A stretch of DNA of 8,967 nucleotides from Dethiosulfatibacter sp. (GTDB lineage Bacteria > Bacillota_A > Clostridia > Tissierellales > Dethiosulfatibacteraceae): positions 1 through 8,967 of the forward strand of contig JAHRFV010000209.1 in assembly GCA_019084435.1 (NCBI GenBank), written 5' to 3'. The stretch's first letter is position 1. Each line of letters opens with the position of its first letter. Made by a program: the position numbers and the translations under genes. This document shows, one piece after another, positions 1-6,134 of this stretch. The notes below the pieces were generated by a model that worked only from the letters and a program-made list of their open reading frames with translations, did not search any database and had not been told where the DNA came from.

Positions 1-183
1 AAAGAGGTGGCGAAAATAGATGGCATTATTCTGACAAAGCTGGATGGTACAGCTAAAGGTGGTATTATAATTCCTGTGCAAAAGGAGTTGAAAGTGCCGG
101 TTAAATATGTAGGGTTGGGCGAAAAACTGGATGATCTGCAGTTATTTGACCCCAATAATTTTGTGGATGCTATTTTTGAATAA
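1..183 (+). CDS. ftsY: FtsY, signal recognition particle receptor GTPase (3' end only)
   Basis: The last 60 codons of the SRP receptor are present and the start lies left of the window. FtsY docks the Ffh-ribosome complex at the membrane, and the two GTPases activate each other. The visible part is the end of the G domain: the G4 guanine-specificity motif TKLD at local residues 12-15, the following DGTAKGG, and the closing motif GLGEKLDDLQLFDP, which is typical of FtsY and differs from the Ffh version (TTGEKMADLEAFHP). The segment after DGTAKGG reads IIIPVQ, where the family more often has a small-residue stretch such as VVLAI. I take this as ordinary divergence. No convincing terminator follows the stop, so readthrough into ylxM is possible although ylxM has its own promoter. 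Confidence 0.95.
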   Translation, partial: KEVAKIDGIILTKLDGTAKGGIIIPVQKELKVPVKYVGLGEKLDDLQLFDPNNFVDAIFE

Positions 184-212
184 AATGGCAAATAAAATTT
201 TGTTAAATATAC

Positions 213-222
213 ATACATGTAT
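213..222. repeat. 10-bp perfect palindrome at the ylxM promoter
   Basis: ATACATGTAT is a perfect 10-bp palindrome whose last T is the first base of the -35 box of the ylxM promoter. The position would suit an operator, but a palindrome of this size in AT-rich DNA can arise by chance. Confidence 0.4.
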
Positions 223-250
223 TGACAATATTGCTGAAATAGCTTAGAAT
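222..250 (+). promoter_or_regulatory. sigma-A promoter for ylxM-ffh
   Basis: A perfect -35 box TTGACA (222-227) is followed by a 17-bp spacer and the -10 box TAGAAT (245-250, five of six consensus bases). Transcription would start near 257, about 31 bases before the ylxM ATG. This separates expression of ylxM-ffh from ftsY. The hexamers and spacing are seen directly; activity is inferred. Confidence 0.75.
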
Positions 251-287
251 AACGTGGTGTCAAGTAAATAACTTTACAGGTGATGCC

Positions 288-620
288 ATGCTTGAAAGAT
301 TGGAAGAAATTGGTAAACTATTCGATTATTATTCGAATTTATTAAACAGCAAGCATAAGGAAGTTCTGGAACTATACTATTTTCAGGATATGAGTTTGAG
401 TGAAATATCAGAGATCCTGAATGTTACAAGACAAGGTGTATTCGACCTATTAAAACGAGCTGAAAACAATCTTCAGTTTTACGAAAAAAACCTGGGTTTG
501 ATAGAGAGGAATAAAAAAATAGTTTCAGACCTAGAGAGAATAAGAGACGGATTAATAAATGATACAGATGGAAAAGAAACATTGATATCCGATATCGAAA
601 AAATTATAGAGTCAATGTAG
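288..620 (+). CDS. ylxM: YlxM, UPF0122 helix-turn-helix protein linked to SRP
   Basis: A 110-residue protein of the YlxM/YlxM-like UPF0122 family, which in Firmicutes lies directly upstream of ffh and is associated with SRP function. It resembles a stand-alone sigma-factor region 4. Residues 20-35 (LNSKHKEVLELYYFQD) form the lead-in helix, and residues 38-58 (SEISEILNVTRQGVFDLLKRA) are the helix-turn-helix with the family's RQGV signature. A charged, probably coiled helix fills the C-terminal half. The length is normal. The ATG is preceded by AGGTGA (278-283). The stop is followed at once by ffh, and the ffh Shine-Dalgarno AGGTGAT (619-625) overlaps the ylxM stop codon, which suggests translational coupling. 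Confidence 0.93.
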   Translation: MLERLEEIGKLFDYYSNLLNSKHKEVLELYYFQDMSLSEISEILNVTRQGVFDLLKRAENNLQFYEKNLGLIERNKKIVSDLERIRDGLINDTDGKETLISDIEKIIESM

Positions 621-628
621 GTGATTTA

Positions 629-1966
629 ATGATATTTGAAAGCTTATCAAATAAGTTACAAGGCGCGCTAAACAAGCTAAAAGGCAAAGGCAAGCTAAGC
701 GAAAAAGACATAGATGAGGCAATGAGAGATATCAGACTTTCTTTATTGGAAGCGGATGTCAACTTTAAGGTTGTAAAGGATTTTGTCAAAAGCGTAAAAG
801 AAAGGTCCATGGGCTCAGAAGTCATGGAAAGTCTCACACCTGGACAACAAGTAGTCAAGATTGTCAACGAAGAAATGATAAAGATTCTAGGTGAAAAAGA
901 ATCCAAAATTCAATTCTCATCTACAGAAACAACAGTCATCATGATGTGTGGACTACAAGGCGCAGGAAAGACAACAACGGCAGGCAAACTGGCATTAAGA
1001 TTCAAGAAGCAAAACAAACGTCCGCTACTAGTTGCATGTGATATTTATAGACCTGCTGCCATCAAACAGCTAGAGGTTGTAGGCAAAAGTGTTGAAGTTC
1101 CGGTATTTAAAATTGAAGGCGAAACAAATCCGGTCATCATAGCTGATAAAGCACTGAAAGAAGCCAGAAAAAACGGAAATGACGTATTGATTATCGATAC
1201 AGCTGGAAGACTGCATATAGATGAAAAACTGATGGAAGAACTCATTCAGATAAGGAATAAGGTCAAGCCAAGCGAAGTCTTGCTTGTGTTAGATGCAATG
1301 ACTGGACAGGATGCTGTCAAAATAGCAGAATCTTTTAATCAAAATATGGAAATAACCGGTCTTATACTGACCAAAGTAGACGGAGATGCAAGAGGTGGTG
1401 CTGCAATATCTATAAGAGCCGTGACTAGCAAGCCAATCAAATTTGTGACAACCGGTGAGAAAATGGCAGATCTTGAAGCATTTCATCCAGACCGAATGGC
1501 ATCAAGAATTTTAGGAATGGGAGACTTGTTGAGCTTGATTGAAAAGGCTCAAGAATCATTTGACTCCAAAAAAGTCAAAGAAATGGAAGAAAAATTAAGA
1601 GGTCAGGGCTTTACATTAGATGATTTCCTAGATCAGATGGAGCAGATGAAAAGTTTGGGACCGTTGGATCAATTGCTAGAGATGATTCCAGGAGCAAATT
1701 CAAAGCAGCTGAAGAACCTCAAGATCGACGAAAAAGAACTAGTTTACATAAAAGCTATCATACAATCCATGACAAAGAAGGAACGTAAAGATCCTTCCAT
1801 CATCAATGGAAGCAGAAGAAAAAGAATTGCAAACGGAAGCGGAACGTCAGTACAGAGAGTGAACAAATTGTTGAAGCAATTCATGGAAACGCAAAAGATG
1901 ATGAAAAAAATGGGCGGCATGAGCAAAATGATGAAAAAAGGTGGCAGATTCAAAATGCCGTTTTAA
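629..1966 (+). CDS. ffh: Ffh, signal recognition particle protein (SRP54)
   Basis: A 445-residue GTPase that binds signal peptides emerging from the ribosome together with the 4.5S/scRNA and hands them to FtsY. The domains are complete. The N domain (about 1-100) carries the LLEADVN motif at 39-45. The G domain (about 101-300) has the P-loop GLQGAGKTT at 108-116, G3 DTAGR at 190-194, G4 TKVD at 248-251 followed by GDARGG, and the closing loop TTGEKMADLEAFHPDR at 274-289. The methionine-rich M domain (about 303-445) contains the RNA-binding helix-turn-helix SRRKRIANGSGTSVQRVNKL at 395-414 and a KMMKKMGGMSKMMKK tail. The length is normal. It lies 8 nt after ylxM and shares its promoter. The next gene, rpsP, follows after 70 bp without an obvious terminator. 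Confidence 0.98.
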   Translation: MIFESLSNKLQGALNKLKGKGKLSEKDIDEAMRDIRLSLLEADVNFKVVKDFVKSVKERSMGSEVMESLTPGQQVVKIVNEEMIKILGEKESKIQFSSTETTVIMMCGLQGAGKTTTAGKLALRFKKQNKRPLLVACDIYRPAAIKQLEVVGKSVEVPVFKIEGETNPVIIADKALKEARKNGNDVLIIDTAGRLHIDEKLMEELIQIRNKVKPSEVLLVLDAMTGQDAVKIAESFNQNMEITGLILTKVDGDARGGAAISIRAVTSKPIKFVTTGEKMADLEAFHPDRMASRILGMGDLLSLIEKAQESFDSKKVKEMEEKLRGQGFTLDDFLDQMEQMKSLGPLDQLLEMIPGANSKQLKNLKIDEKELVYIKAIIQSMTKKERKDPSIINGSRRKRIANGSGTSVQRVNKLLKQFMETQKMMKKMGGMSKMMKKGGRFKMPF

Positions 1967-1988
1967 ATTAAAGAGGTTAGTTTAAGAT

Positions 1989-2009
1989 TTTAAATAATCT
2001 TTAAATAAT
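1989..2009 (+). repeat. two 10-bp direct repeats in the ffh-rpsP gap
   Basis: TTTAAATAAT occurs at 1989-1998 and 2000-2009, an 11-bp period close to one helical turn. The same segment can form a weak 6-bp AT-rich hairpin (AAGATT 1984-1989 with AATCTT 1996-2001) without a T-run, so it is unlikely to be a terminator. A very weak promoter can be drawn here (TTTAAG at 1981, AATAAT at 2004, 17-bp spacer), but I would not rely on it. Confidence 0.4.
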
Positions 2010-2036
2010 ATACAAAATAAAATAGGAGGTGAAAAC

Positions 2037-2309
2037 ATGGCAGTTAAAATCAGATTAAAGAGAATGGGTGCAAAAAAGAAGCCTTTTTATAGGATAGTGG
2101 TTGCAGATTCAAGAGCTCCAAGAGATGGAAGATTTATCGAAGAAATCGGTTACTATAACCCTGTTTCAGACCCAAAAGTTGTGAAAATTGATGCTGAAAA
2201 AGCTATCAAGTGGATAAGCAATGGTGCGAAACCAACCGAAACTGTGAACACATTGTTCAAGAACAATGGCGTTTATGACAAGAAAGAAGAAAAAGAAGAA
2301 ATTGAATAA
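2037..2309 (+). CDS. rpsP: 30S ribosomal protein S16
   Basis: A 90-residue S16, a small-subunit protein that binds 16S rRNA early in 30S assembly. The N-terminus [20 protein letters not shown] is diagnostic, followed by [22 protein letters not shown] (21-42) and the conserved [16 protein letters not shown] (55-70). The last ten residues are a charged Lys/Glu tail, which is variable in the family and encoded here by a purine-rich run. The Shine-Dalgarno AGGAGGTGA (2024-2032) is the full consensus, four bases before the ATG, as expected for an abundant protein. The next gene, khpA, starts 13 bp downstream. Confidence 0.98.
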   Translation: MAVKIRLKRMGAKKKPFYRIVVADSRAPRDGRFIEEIGYYNPVSDPKVVKIDAEKAIKWISNGAKPTETVNTLFKNNGVYDKKEEKEEIE

Positions 2310-2317
2310 AGGTGGTG
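2308..2317 (+). promoter_or_regulatory. ribosome binding site that fixes the khpA start
   Basis: AAAGGTGGTG lies 5 bases before the ATG at 2323 and overlaps the rpsP stop codon. An in-frame ATG at 2266 would add 19 Lys-rich residues, but it lies inside rpsP and lacks a comparable site. The shorter start also matches the family N-terminus. Confidence 0.8.
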
Positions 2318-2322
2318 CAAAA

Positions 2323-2553
2323 ATGGGAGAGTTAGTATTGTATATTGCAAAATCGCTTGTTGATAATCCTGATGCTGTCAGCATTAATGAGGTGGAAGGC
2401 AGTCAATCTCTTGTTATTGAATTAAAAGTTGCACCTGAAGACATGGGAAAAATCATTGGTAAACAGGGAAGAATTGCAAAGGCATTAAGAACATTGGTTA
2501 AGGCCGCTGCTACAAAAGATAACAAAAGAGTTATCATAGAGATAATTCAATAA
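2323..2553 (+). CDS. khpA: KhpA, KH-domain RNA-binding protein (YlqC)
   Basis: A 76-residue single type II KH domain protein of the KhpA/YlqC family. It sits between rpsP and rimM as in most Firmicutes. In streptococci KhpA pairs with KhpB/Jag to bind RNA and influence cell elongation; its role here is inferred from the family. The RNA-binding GXXG loop is GKQG at 46-49, within MGKIIGKQGRIAKALRTLVK (41-60), and the C-terminal strand is KRVIIEII. The N-terminus MGELVLYIAKSLVDNPD matches the family start. It is cotranscribed with rpsP and followed directly by a hairpin whose stem begins in the stop codon. Confidence 0.95.
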   Translation: MGELVLYIAKSLVDNPDAVSINEVEGSQSLVIELKVAPEDMGKIIGKQGRIAKALRTLVKAAATKDNKRVIIEIIQ

Positions 2554-2580
2554 GGATTAGCTCCTGCTAATCCTTTATTC
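2552..2580 (+). terminator. hairpin with weak T-tract after khpA (attenuator or terminator)
   Basis: AAGGATTAGC (2552-2561), loop TCCT, GCTAATCCTT (2566-2575) form a perfect 10-bp stem, followed by TTATTC. The T-tract is short and interrupted, so termination is probably partial. The hairpin lies between the rpsP-khpA pair and rimM-trmD and would lower transcription of the latter. Confidence 0.7.
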
Positions 2581-2594
2581 TTGAGGATGATAGA

Positions 2595-3095
2595 ATGGAA
2601 AGAATAATAGTAGGACGAATAGTCAATACACATGGAATCAATGGAGAGGTTAAATGTGTTTCTATGACAGACGATGTTGAGCGTTTTGAGGAACTCCAAT
2701 ATGTCTATCTGGATGAGACCAGCGTGAGGCTTGAAATATCAAACGTACGGTACGCTAAGGGTCTTGTCTATTTAAGATTTAAAGACTTTAACCACATCAA
2801 TGATGTTGAGAAATTCAAAGGGCAGTATATTTCAATTGACTTTGAAAACCGACGTGAATTGCCTGAGGATTCGTACTATTTATTCGATTTGATAGGGATT
2901 AAAGTATTGGATGAAAGCGATAATGAGTTAGGTGTTATAACAAATGTGTACCAAACAGGAGCCAATGACGTATATGAGTTGGACAATGATACCAATAAAT
3001 TGATTCCGGCCATAAAAGAAGTTGTCAGACAAGTGGATATCAGTAAAAAAATAATGATAATCAATAAGATTGAAGGGTTGTTTGATGGTATTTAA
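2595..3095 (+). CDS. rimM: RimM, 16S rRNA processing / 30S maturation factor
   Basis: A 166-residue cytoplasmic assembly factor that acts on the 30S head and binds S19. The N-terminal RimM beta-barrel (about 3-83) opens with VGRIVNTHGINGEVK (6-20), the family signature. A PRC-barrel follows (about 92-164) with EDSYYLFDLIGIKV (91-104), TGANDVYEL (121-129) and LIPAIKEVVRQVDISKKIM (136-154). The length is usual. The ATG is preceded by GAGG (2583-2586). The 3' end overlaps trmD by 11 bp, so the two are probably translationally coupled. No promoter is visible between the khpA hairpin and this gene, so expression likely depends on readthrough from upstream. Confidence 0.96.
   Translation: MERIIVGRIVNTHGINGEVKCVSMTDDVERFEELQYVYLDETSVRLEISNVRYAKGLVYLRFKDFNHINDVEKFKGQYISIDFENRRELPEDSYYLFDLIGIKVLDESDNELGVITNVYQTGANDVYELDNDTNKLIPAIKEVVRQVDISKKIMIINKIEGLFDGI
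3073..3077 (+). promoter_or_regulatory. ribosome binding site that fixes the trmD start
   Basis: AAGGG lies 7 bases before the ATG at 3085. An alternative in-frame TTG at 3070 would add five residues, but it has no Shine-Dalgarno and spoils the canonical TrmD N-terminus. Confidence 0.65.
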
Positions 3096-3816
3096 GATAA
3101 TCAGTATTTTTCCGGAGATGCTGGAAAGCATATTAAGTGTCAGTATAATCGGAAGGGCTGTTAAAAATGGGCTAATTAACATAAATTATGTAAACCTAAG
3201 AGATTATACTGAGGATAAACATAAGAAGGTGGATGATTATCCATTTGGAGGTGGTCCCGGTATGTTACTGAAACCGGAACCGATGTATCGTGCAATTATG
3301 GATAATAAAATTGAAGGAACCCGAGTGGTCTATATGTCTCCGAAGGGTAAAACCTTGAATCAAAAGTTGGTGGAAGAGCTTTCCAAAGAGGAAGACCTAC
3401 TGATCATTGCAGGTCACTATGAGGGTCTGGACCAGCGGATCATAGATCATTACATCGACGAAGTTATATCCATCGGCGATTATGTTTTGACTGGAGGAGA
3501 GCTGCCAGCAGCTGTCTTGGTCGATGCTGTCGGTCGTCTGATACCAGGTGTTTTGAGCAACGAAGAATCTGGAATGATAGAATCTCACAGTGATATATTA
3601 CTAGAGCACCCTCAATATACTAGACCTAGAGAGTTTAATGGACTTGTAGTCCCAGATGTTTTGCTCTCAGGTAACCACCAGAGAATACAAAAATGGCAAA
3701 GATTTAAATCCTTGGAAACAACTATCAACAACAGACCTGATTTAATCAGTGAAAGAAATGACCTTATGAATGAGTACCATGCATTAAAAGACTATTTTGA
3801 TAAAGACATAAAATAA
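3085..3816 (+). CDS. trmD: TrmD, tRNA (guanine-N1)-methyltransferase
   Basis: A 243-residue SPOUT enzyme that makes m1G37 in tRNAs from S-adenosylmethionine, preventing +1 frameshifting. The N-terminus [17 protein letters not shown] matches the family. [17 protein letters not shown] lies at 50-66. The trefoil-knot cofactor site is built from YMSPKGKTL (83-91), [10 protein letters not shown] (110-119) and [13 protein letters not shown] (129-141). The conserved Arg before IPGV is Arg151. The loop that carries the catalytic Asp in Escherichia coli TrmD (Asp169, in EDSF) reads [17 protein letters not shown] (165-181), so Glu166 occupies the Asp position. The C-terminal tRNA-binding domain is complete ([19 protein letters not shown], 188-206). 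The gene overlaps rimM. Function is near certain; the substitution is discussed in the findings. Confidence 0.97.
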   Translation: MVFKIISIFPEMLESILSVSIIGRAVKNGLININYVNLRDYTEDKHKKVDDYPFGGGPGMLLKPEPMYRAIMDNKIEGTRVVYMSPKGKTLNQKLVEELSKEEDLLIIAGHYEGLDQRIIDHYIDEVISIGDYVLTGGELPAAVLVDAVGRLIPGVLSNEESGMIESHSDILLEHPQYTRPREFNGLVVPDVLLSGNHQRIQKWQRFKSLETTINNRPDLISERNDLMNEYHALKDYFDKDIK

Positions 3817-3819
3817 ATA

Positions 3820-3848
3820 TTGAATACAGTTTTTTCTTGTGCTATAAT
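3820..3848 (+). promoter_or_regulatory. extended -10 sigma-A promoter for rplS
   Basis: The -35 box TTGAAT (3820-3825) is separated by 17 bp from a perfect TATAAT (3843-3848). The latter is preceded by TGC, giving the extended -10 TGCTATAAT. The start is predicted near 3855, leaving a leader of about 57 nt. This is the strongest promoter in the window and starts right after the trmD stop. Confidence 0.82.
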
Positions 3849-3854
3849 ACATTG

Positions 3855-3911
3855 GAGTATACGGTGGTCCTCTGTAAATACTACAAGAACACTAAGAAAG
3901 GAGGGTATACG
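3855..3911 (+). promoter_or_regulatory. rplS 5' leader with two competing folds (possible L19 leader)
   Basis: Two structures can be drawn that share bases. Fold A is a local hairpin: GTAT-ACGG (3857-3864) with CTGT (3872-3875) and ATAC (3878-3881), with a two-base bulge and one G-U pair. Fold B pairs the self-complementary GTATAC (3857-3862) and CCTC (3869-3872) with the continuous arm GAGGGTATAC (3901-3910), which contains most of the Shine-Dalgarno AAGGAGGGT (3898-3906). Fold B would hide the ribosome binding site. L19 autoregulatory leaders are known in Firmicutes; I cannot say whether this one matches that consensus. Confidence 0.4.
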
Positions 3912-4262
3912 ATGGATATTATAAGAGCTTTGGAACAAGAACAATTAAAAGAAAATCTGACTGATTTTAATATCGGTGACACTGTTAAGGTTCACTACAA
4001 GGTTAAAGAAGGTACAAGAGAAAGAATTCAGGTTTATGAAGGTATTGTCATTAAGAGACAAAATGGCGGTATCAGAGAGACATTCACAGTTAGAAGAATT
4101 GCTTCTGGCGTTGGTGTCGAAAGAACTTTCCCAGTACATTCACCTAAGATAGAAAAATTGGAAGTCATCAGAAAAGGTAGAGTAAGAAGAGCGAAACTTT
4201 TCTATTTGAGAGACAGAACCGGTAAAGCCGCAAAAGTTAAAGAAAAAAGATTATTCAGATAA
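3912..4262 (+). CDS. rplS: 50S ribosomal protein L19
   Basis: A 116-residue L19, located at the 30S-50S interface. The N-terminus [20 protein letters not shown] and the core [20 protein letters not shown] (22-41), [20 protein letters not shown] (42-61) and [14 protein letters not shown] (65-78) are canonical, as is the basic tail [20 protein letters not shown] (89-108). The ATG at 3912 is chosen because it matches the family start and follows AAGGAGGGT by 5 bases. An upstream in-frame TTG at 3837 falls inside the promoter. The gene is a complete single-gene unit with its own promoter, leader and strong terminator. Confidence 0.98.
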   Translation: MDIIRALEQEQLKENLTDFNIGDTVKVHYKVKEGTRERIQVYEGIVIKRQNGGIRETFTVRRIASGVGVERTFPVHSPKIEKLEVIRKGRVRRAKLFYLRDRTGKAAKVKEKRLFR

Positions 4263-4263
4263 T

Positions 4264-4291
4264 GAGGGCTTAATAGTCCTCGTTTTTTTTT
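4264..4291 (+). terminator. strong intrinsic terminator after rplS
   Basis: GAGGGCT (4264-4270), loop TAAT, AGTCCTC (4275-4281) form a 7-bp stem with one G-U pair, then G and a run of nine T (4283-4291). The run ends only 14 bases before the rbgA ATG, so rbgA-rnhB-yraN would depend on readthrough or on a promoter I cannot see. Confidence 0.88.
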
Positions 4292-4305
4292 CAAAGGAGG
4301 CAGAA

Positions 4306-5142
4306 ATGTCAATAAACTGGTACCCCGGTCACATGAAAAAAACCAATGAACTAATAAGGGAAAACCTCAAATTGGTAGATGTCATTATTGAAGTAATTGA
4401 CGCTAGAATACCATTAAGTAGTAGAAACCCAATAATCGATGAGGTTTCTGCTAATAAGCATCATATAATTGTTATGAATAAATCAGATTTGGCTGACAAC
4501 AGATTATCAGAGTTATGGATGGCGGAGTTTAAGAAGAAGAATATTCAGTGTGTTCTTTTCAACTCGACAAAAGACTCTATAACGAAATTTATGGGAGCAC
4601 TGAAAGACATCTCTGATGAAATTGAAATGAAATACAAGTTAAAGGGATTTTATAATAAACAGATAAGGGCAATGGTCGTAGGCATTCCAAATGCTGGAAA
4701 ATCAACATTTATTAATAATATCTCCAAAAGAAAGGGCACAGCCACAGGTGACAAACCTGGTGTTACAAAGTCAAAGCAATGGATCAAGGTTAAAAATAAT
4801 ATCGACATGCTGGACACCCCCGGTATTTTATGGCCAAAAATAGAGACTGATGAACAGGGATATAGATTAGCCGCAACAGGAGCAATCAGGGAAGAAATCC
4901 TTAATAAGGCAGATATAGCTGTTTTTATTCTGGATTTTATGAGACGGAATTATCCTGAGAATCTTAGAAAAAAATATAGTCTATCAGACCTTAGCGATAC
5001 TAATGATATGATGAACAACATAGGGATTAAAAATGGTTGTCTGCTAAAAGGCAATGAAATAGATATGGAAAGAGTAACAAGATTGATTATCAGTGATTTC
5101 AGAAAAGGCAGATTGGGAAAACTGACCTTGGAAAGGCCATAA
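4306..5142 (+). CDS. rbgA: RbgA (YlqF), ribosome biogenesis GTPase for the 50S subunit
   Basis: A 278-residue circularly permuted GTPase that drives a late step of 50S assembly. The permuted motif order is clear: the G4 motif NKSD at 58-61 comes first, then G1 GIPNAGKST at 126-134, G2 PGVT at 151-154 and G3 DTPGILWP at 170-177. The N-terminal INWYPGHMKKT (3-13) is the RbgA/YlqF signature. The C-terminal helical domain (about 190-278) ends with ERVTRLIISDFRKGRLGKLTLE, the conserved rRNA-contacting tail. The length is close to the Bacillus subtilis protein. AAAGGAGG (4293-4300) sits five bases before the ATG and immediately after the rplS terminator. rnhB starts one base after the stop. Confidence 0.97.
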   Translation: MSINWYPGHMKKTNELIRENLKLVDVIIEVIDARIPLSSRNPIIDEVSANKHHIIVMNKSDLADNRLSELWMAEFKKKNIQCVLFNSTKDSITKFMGALKDISDEIEMKYKLKGFYNKQIRAMVVGIPNAGKSTFINNISKRKGTATGDKPGVTKSKQWIKVKNNIDMLDTPGILWPKIETDEQGYRLAATGAIREEILNKADIAVFILDFMRRNYPENLRKKYSLSDLSDTNDMMNNIGIKNGCLLKGNEIDMERVTRLIISDFRKGRLGKLTLERP

Positions 5143-5143
5143 G

Positions 5144-5791
5144 ATGTTAACGATAGAGAATAGTATCTATGAAAAAGGCTATCGTTATATAGCCTGCATA
5201 GATGAAGTGGGCAGAGGTTGTCTTGCAGGCAATGTAACTGCCTGCGCTGTTATTTTGCCAAAAGGATTACAAATAGAGGGTGTCAATGATTCAAAAATGC
5301 TTAGTAGAAAAAACAGGGAAGCAAAATTTGTTGAAATCTACGATGAAGCACTTTTTATTGGCATAGGAACAGCGTCATGCCACGAAATTGACTTGTACAA
5401 TATAAAAAGAGCGACACATATGGCTATGATTAGAGCTATCGAGAATTTGAACAATAAGGACGGAATGAAAGCGAAGCCAGACTTCGTTTTAATTGATGCA
5501 GAGAAAATACCCATCGATATACCCCAGATGGGCGTCATTAAAGGAGACTCGAAATGTCATGGTATAGCAGCCGCATCAATTATAGCAAAAGTCACTAGAG
5601 ATAGAGAGATGGCAGAGTTGCATGAATCTTATCCAATGTATAATTTCAAAAAAAATGCCGGATATGGTACAAAAGAACATATCAAGGCTTTAAATCAATA
5701 CGGGAAATGCGAATTGCATAGAAACTCTTTCCTGAAAAAGATATTAGATAAAAATGAACAAATAACGCTACTTGGGAGTCTGGATGAATAA
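5144..5791 (+). CDS. rnhB: Ribonuclease HII
   Basis: A 215-residue enzyme that nicks 5' of ribonucleotides in RNA-DNA hybrids and removes misincorporated ribonucleotides. The four catalytic acids are present: Asp20 and Glu21 in IDEVGRGCLAG (19-29), Asp118 in FVLIDAE, and Asp153 in IAKVTRDRE. GRG (23-25), which reads the ribonucleotide 2'-OH, is intact. The position after GRG is Cys rather than the common Pro, and AGNV replaces the common AGPV. KGDSKCHGIAAASIIAK (133-149) is a variant of the usual loop. The C-terminal NAGYGTKEH (171-179) and LHRNSF (191-196) are canonical. The start is one base after rbgA, with GGAAAGG (5130-5136) as Shine-Dalgarno. It overlaps yraN by 8 bp. Confidence 0.96.
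   Translation: MLTIENSIYEKGYRYIACIDEVGRGCLAGNVTACAVILPKGLQIEGVNDSKMLSRKNREAKFVEIYDEALFIGIGTASCHEIDLYNIKRATHMAMIRAIENLNNKDGMKAKPDFVLIDAEKIPIDIPQMGVIKGDSKCHGIAAASIIAKVTRDREMAELHESYPMYNFKKNAGYGTKEHIKALNQYGKCELHRNSFLKKILDKNEQITLLGSLDE
5774..5778 (+). promoter_or_regulatory. ribosome binding site that fixes the yraN start
   Basis: GGGAG lies five bases before the ATG at 5784, inside the end of rnhB. An alternative TTG at 5772 overlaps this site and would add four residues without family support. Confidence 0.6.
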
Positions 5792-6134
5792 AAGAAAACT
5801 TGGAAAAGACAGTGAAGAGATGGCAGTTAAATATTTGGATGAAAAGGGTTATCGGATTCTTGCGGTAAATTTTCAAAACAGAATTGCTGAAATAGATATA
5901 ATAGCCCAACAAGGCGATATTATGTGCTTCATTGAAGTGAAGGCGAGACGTTCCATGAAATATGGGTTGCCACGAGAAGCGATCACACCAAGCAAGATTA
6001 GAAAGATTATTAAAGGCGCCCAATCATATATCAATTATAAAGGAATCAGAAACACACAGTTCAGATTTGATGTCATAGAGATTTTTCTGCAAGACAATAA
6101 GATTAATCACATAGAGAACGCTTTTTCAGCATAA
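5784..6134 (+). CDS. yraN: YraN, UPF0102 family PD-(D/E)XK nuclease-like protein
   Basis: A 116-residue protein of the UPF0102 family, whose fold resembles Holliday-junction resolvases and restriction nucleases. The activity of most members is unproven. Visible family features are the start RKLGKDSEEMAVKYLDEKGY (4-23), the acidic EID (36-38) and EVK (51-53) that make up the PD-(D/E)XK-like site, RFDVIEI (94-100) and the typical ending HIENAF (109-114). The length is normal. The ATG overlaps the rnhB end by 8 bp, indicating coupling. The usual Firmicutes neighbour comM lies further downstream, beyond the inserted gdhA. The stop codon sits at the edge of the gdhA terminator. Confidence 0.92.
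   Translation: MNKRKLGKDSEEMAVKYLDEKGYRILAVNFQNRIAEIDIIAQQGDIMCFIEVKARRSMKYGLPREAITPSKIRKIIKGAQSYINYKGIRNTQFRFDVIEIFLQDNKINHIENAFSA

Noticed and set aside
604..906. Minus-strand ORF of 100 codons across the ylxM-ffh junction
   Set aside because: It mirrors the coding frame of ffh, its Ser/Leu-rich protein looks like an antisense translation, and it has no ribosome binding site.
1981..2013. Promoter or terminator in the ffh-rpsP gap
   Set aside because: The hairpin is a 6-bp AT stem without a T-run and the promoter hexamers match poorly; kept only as a direct repeat.
2266..2322. Longer khpA start adding a Lys-rich leader
   Set aside because: The extra residues are an out-of-frame reading of the rpsP tail; the ATG at 2323 has the ribosome binding site and the family N-terminus.
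3837..3911. Upstream TTG start for rplS adding 25 residues
   Set aside because: It falls between the -35 and -10 boxes of the rplS promoter and would not be in the mRNA.
5682..6023. Minus-strand ORF of 113 codons over rnhB and yraN
   Set aside because: Both genes underneath are well-supported families on the plus strand; the antisense product shows no recognisable feature.
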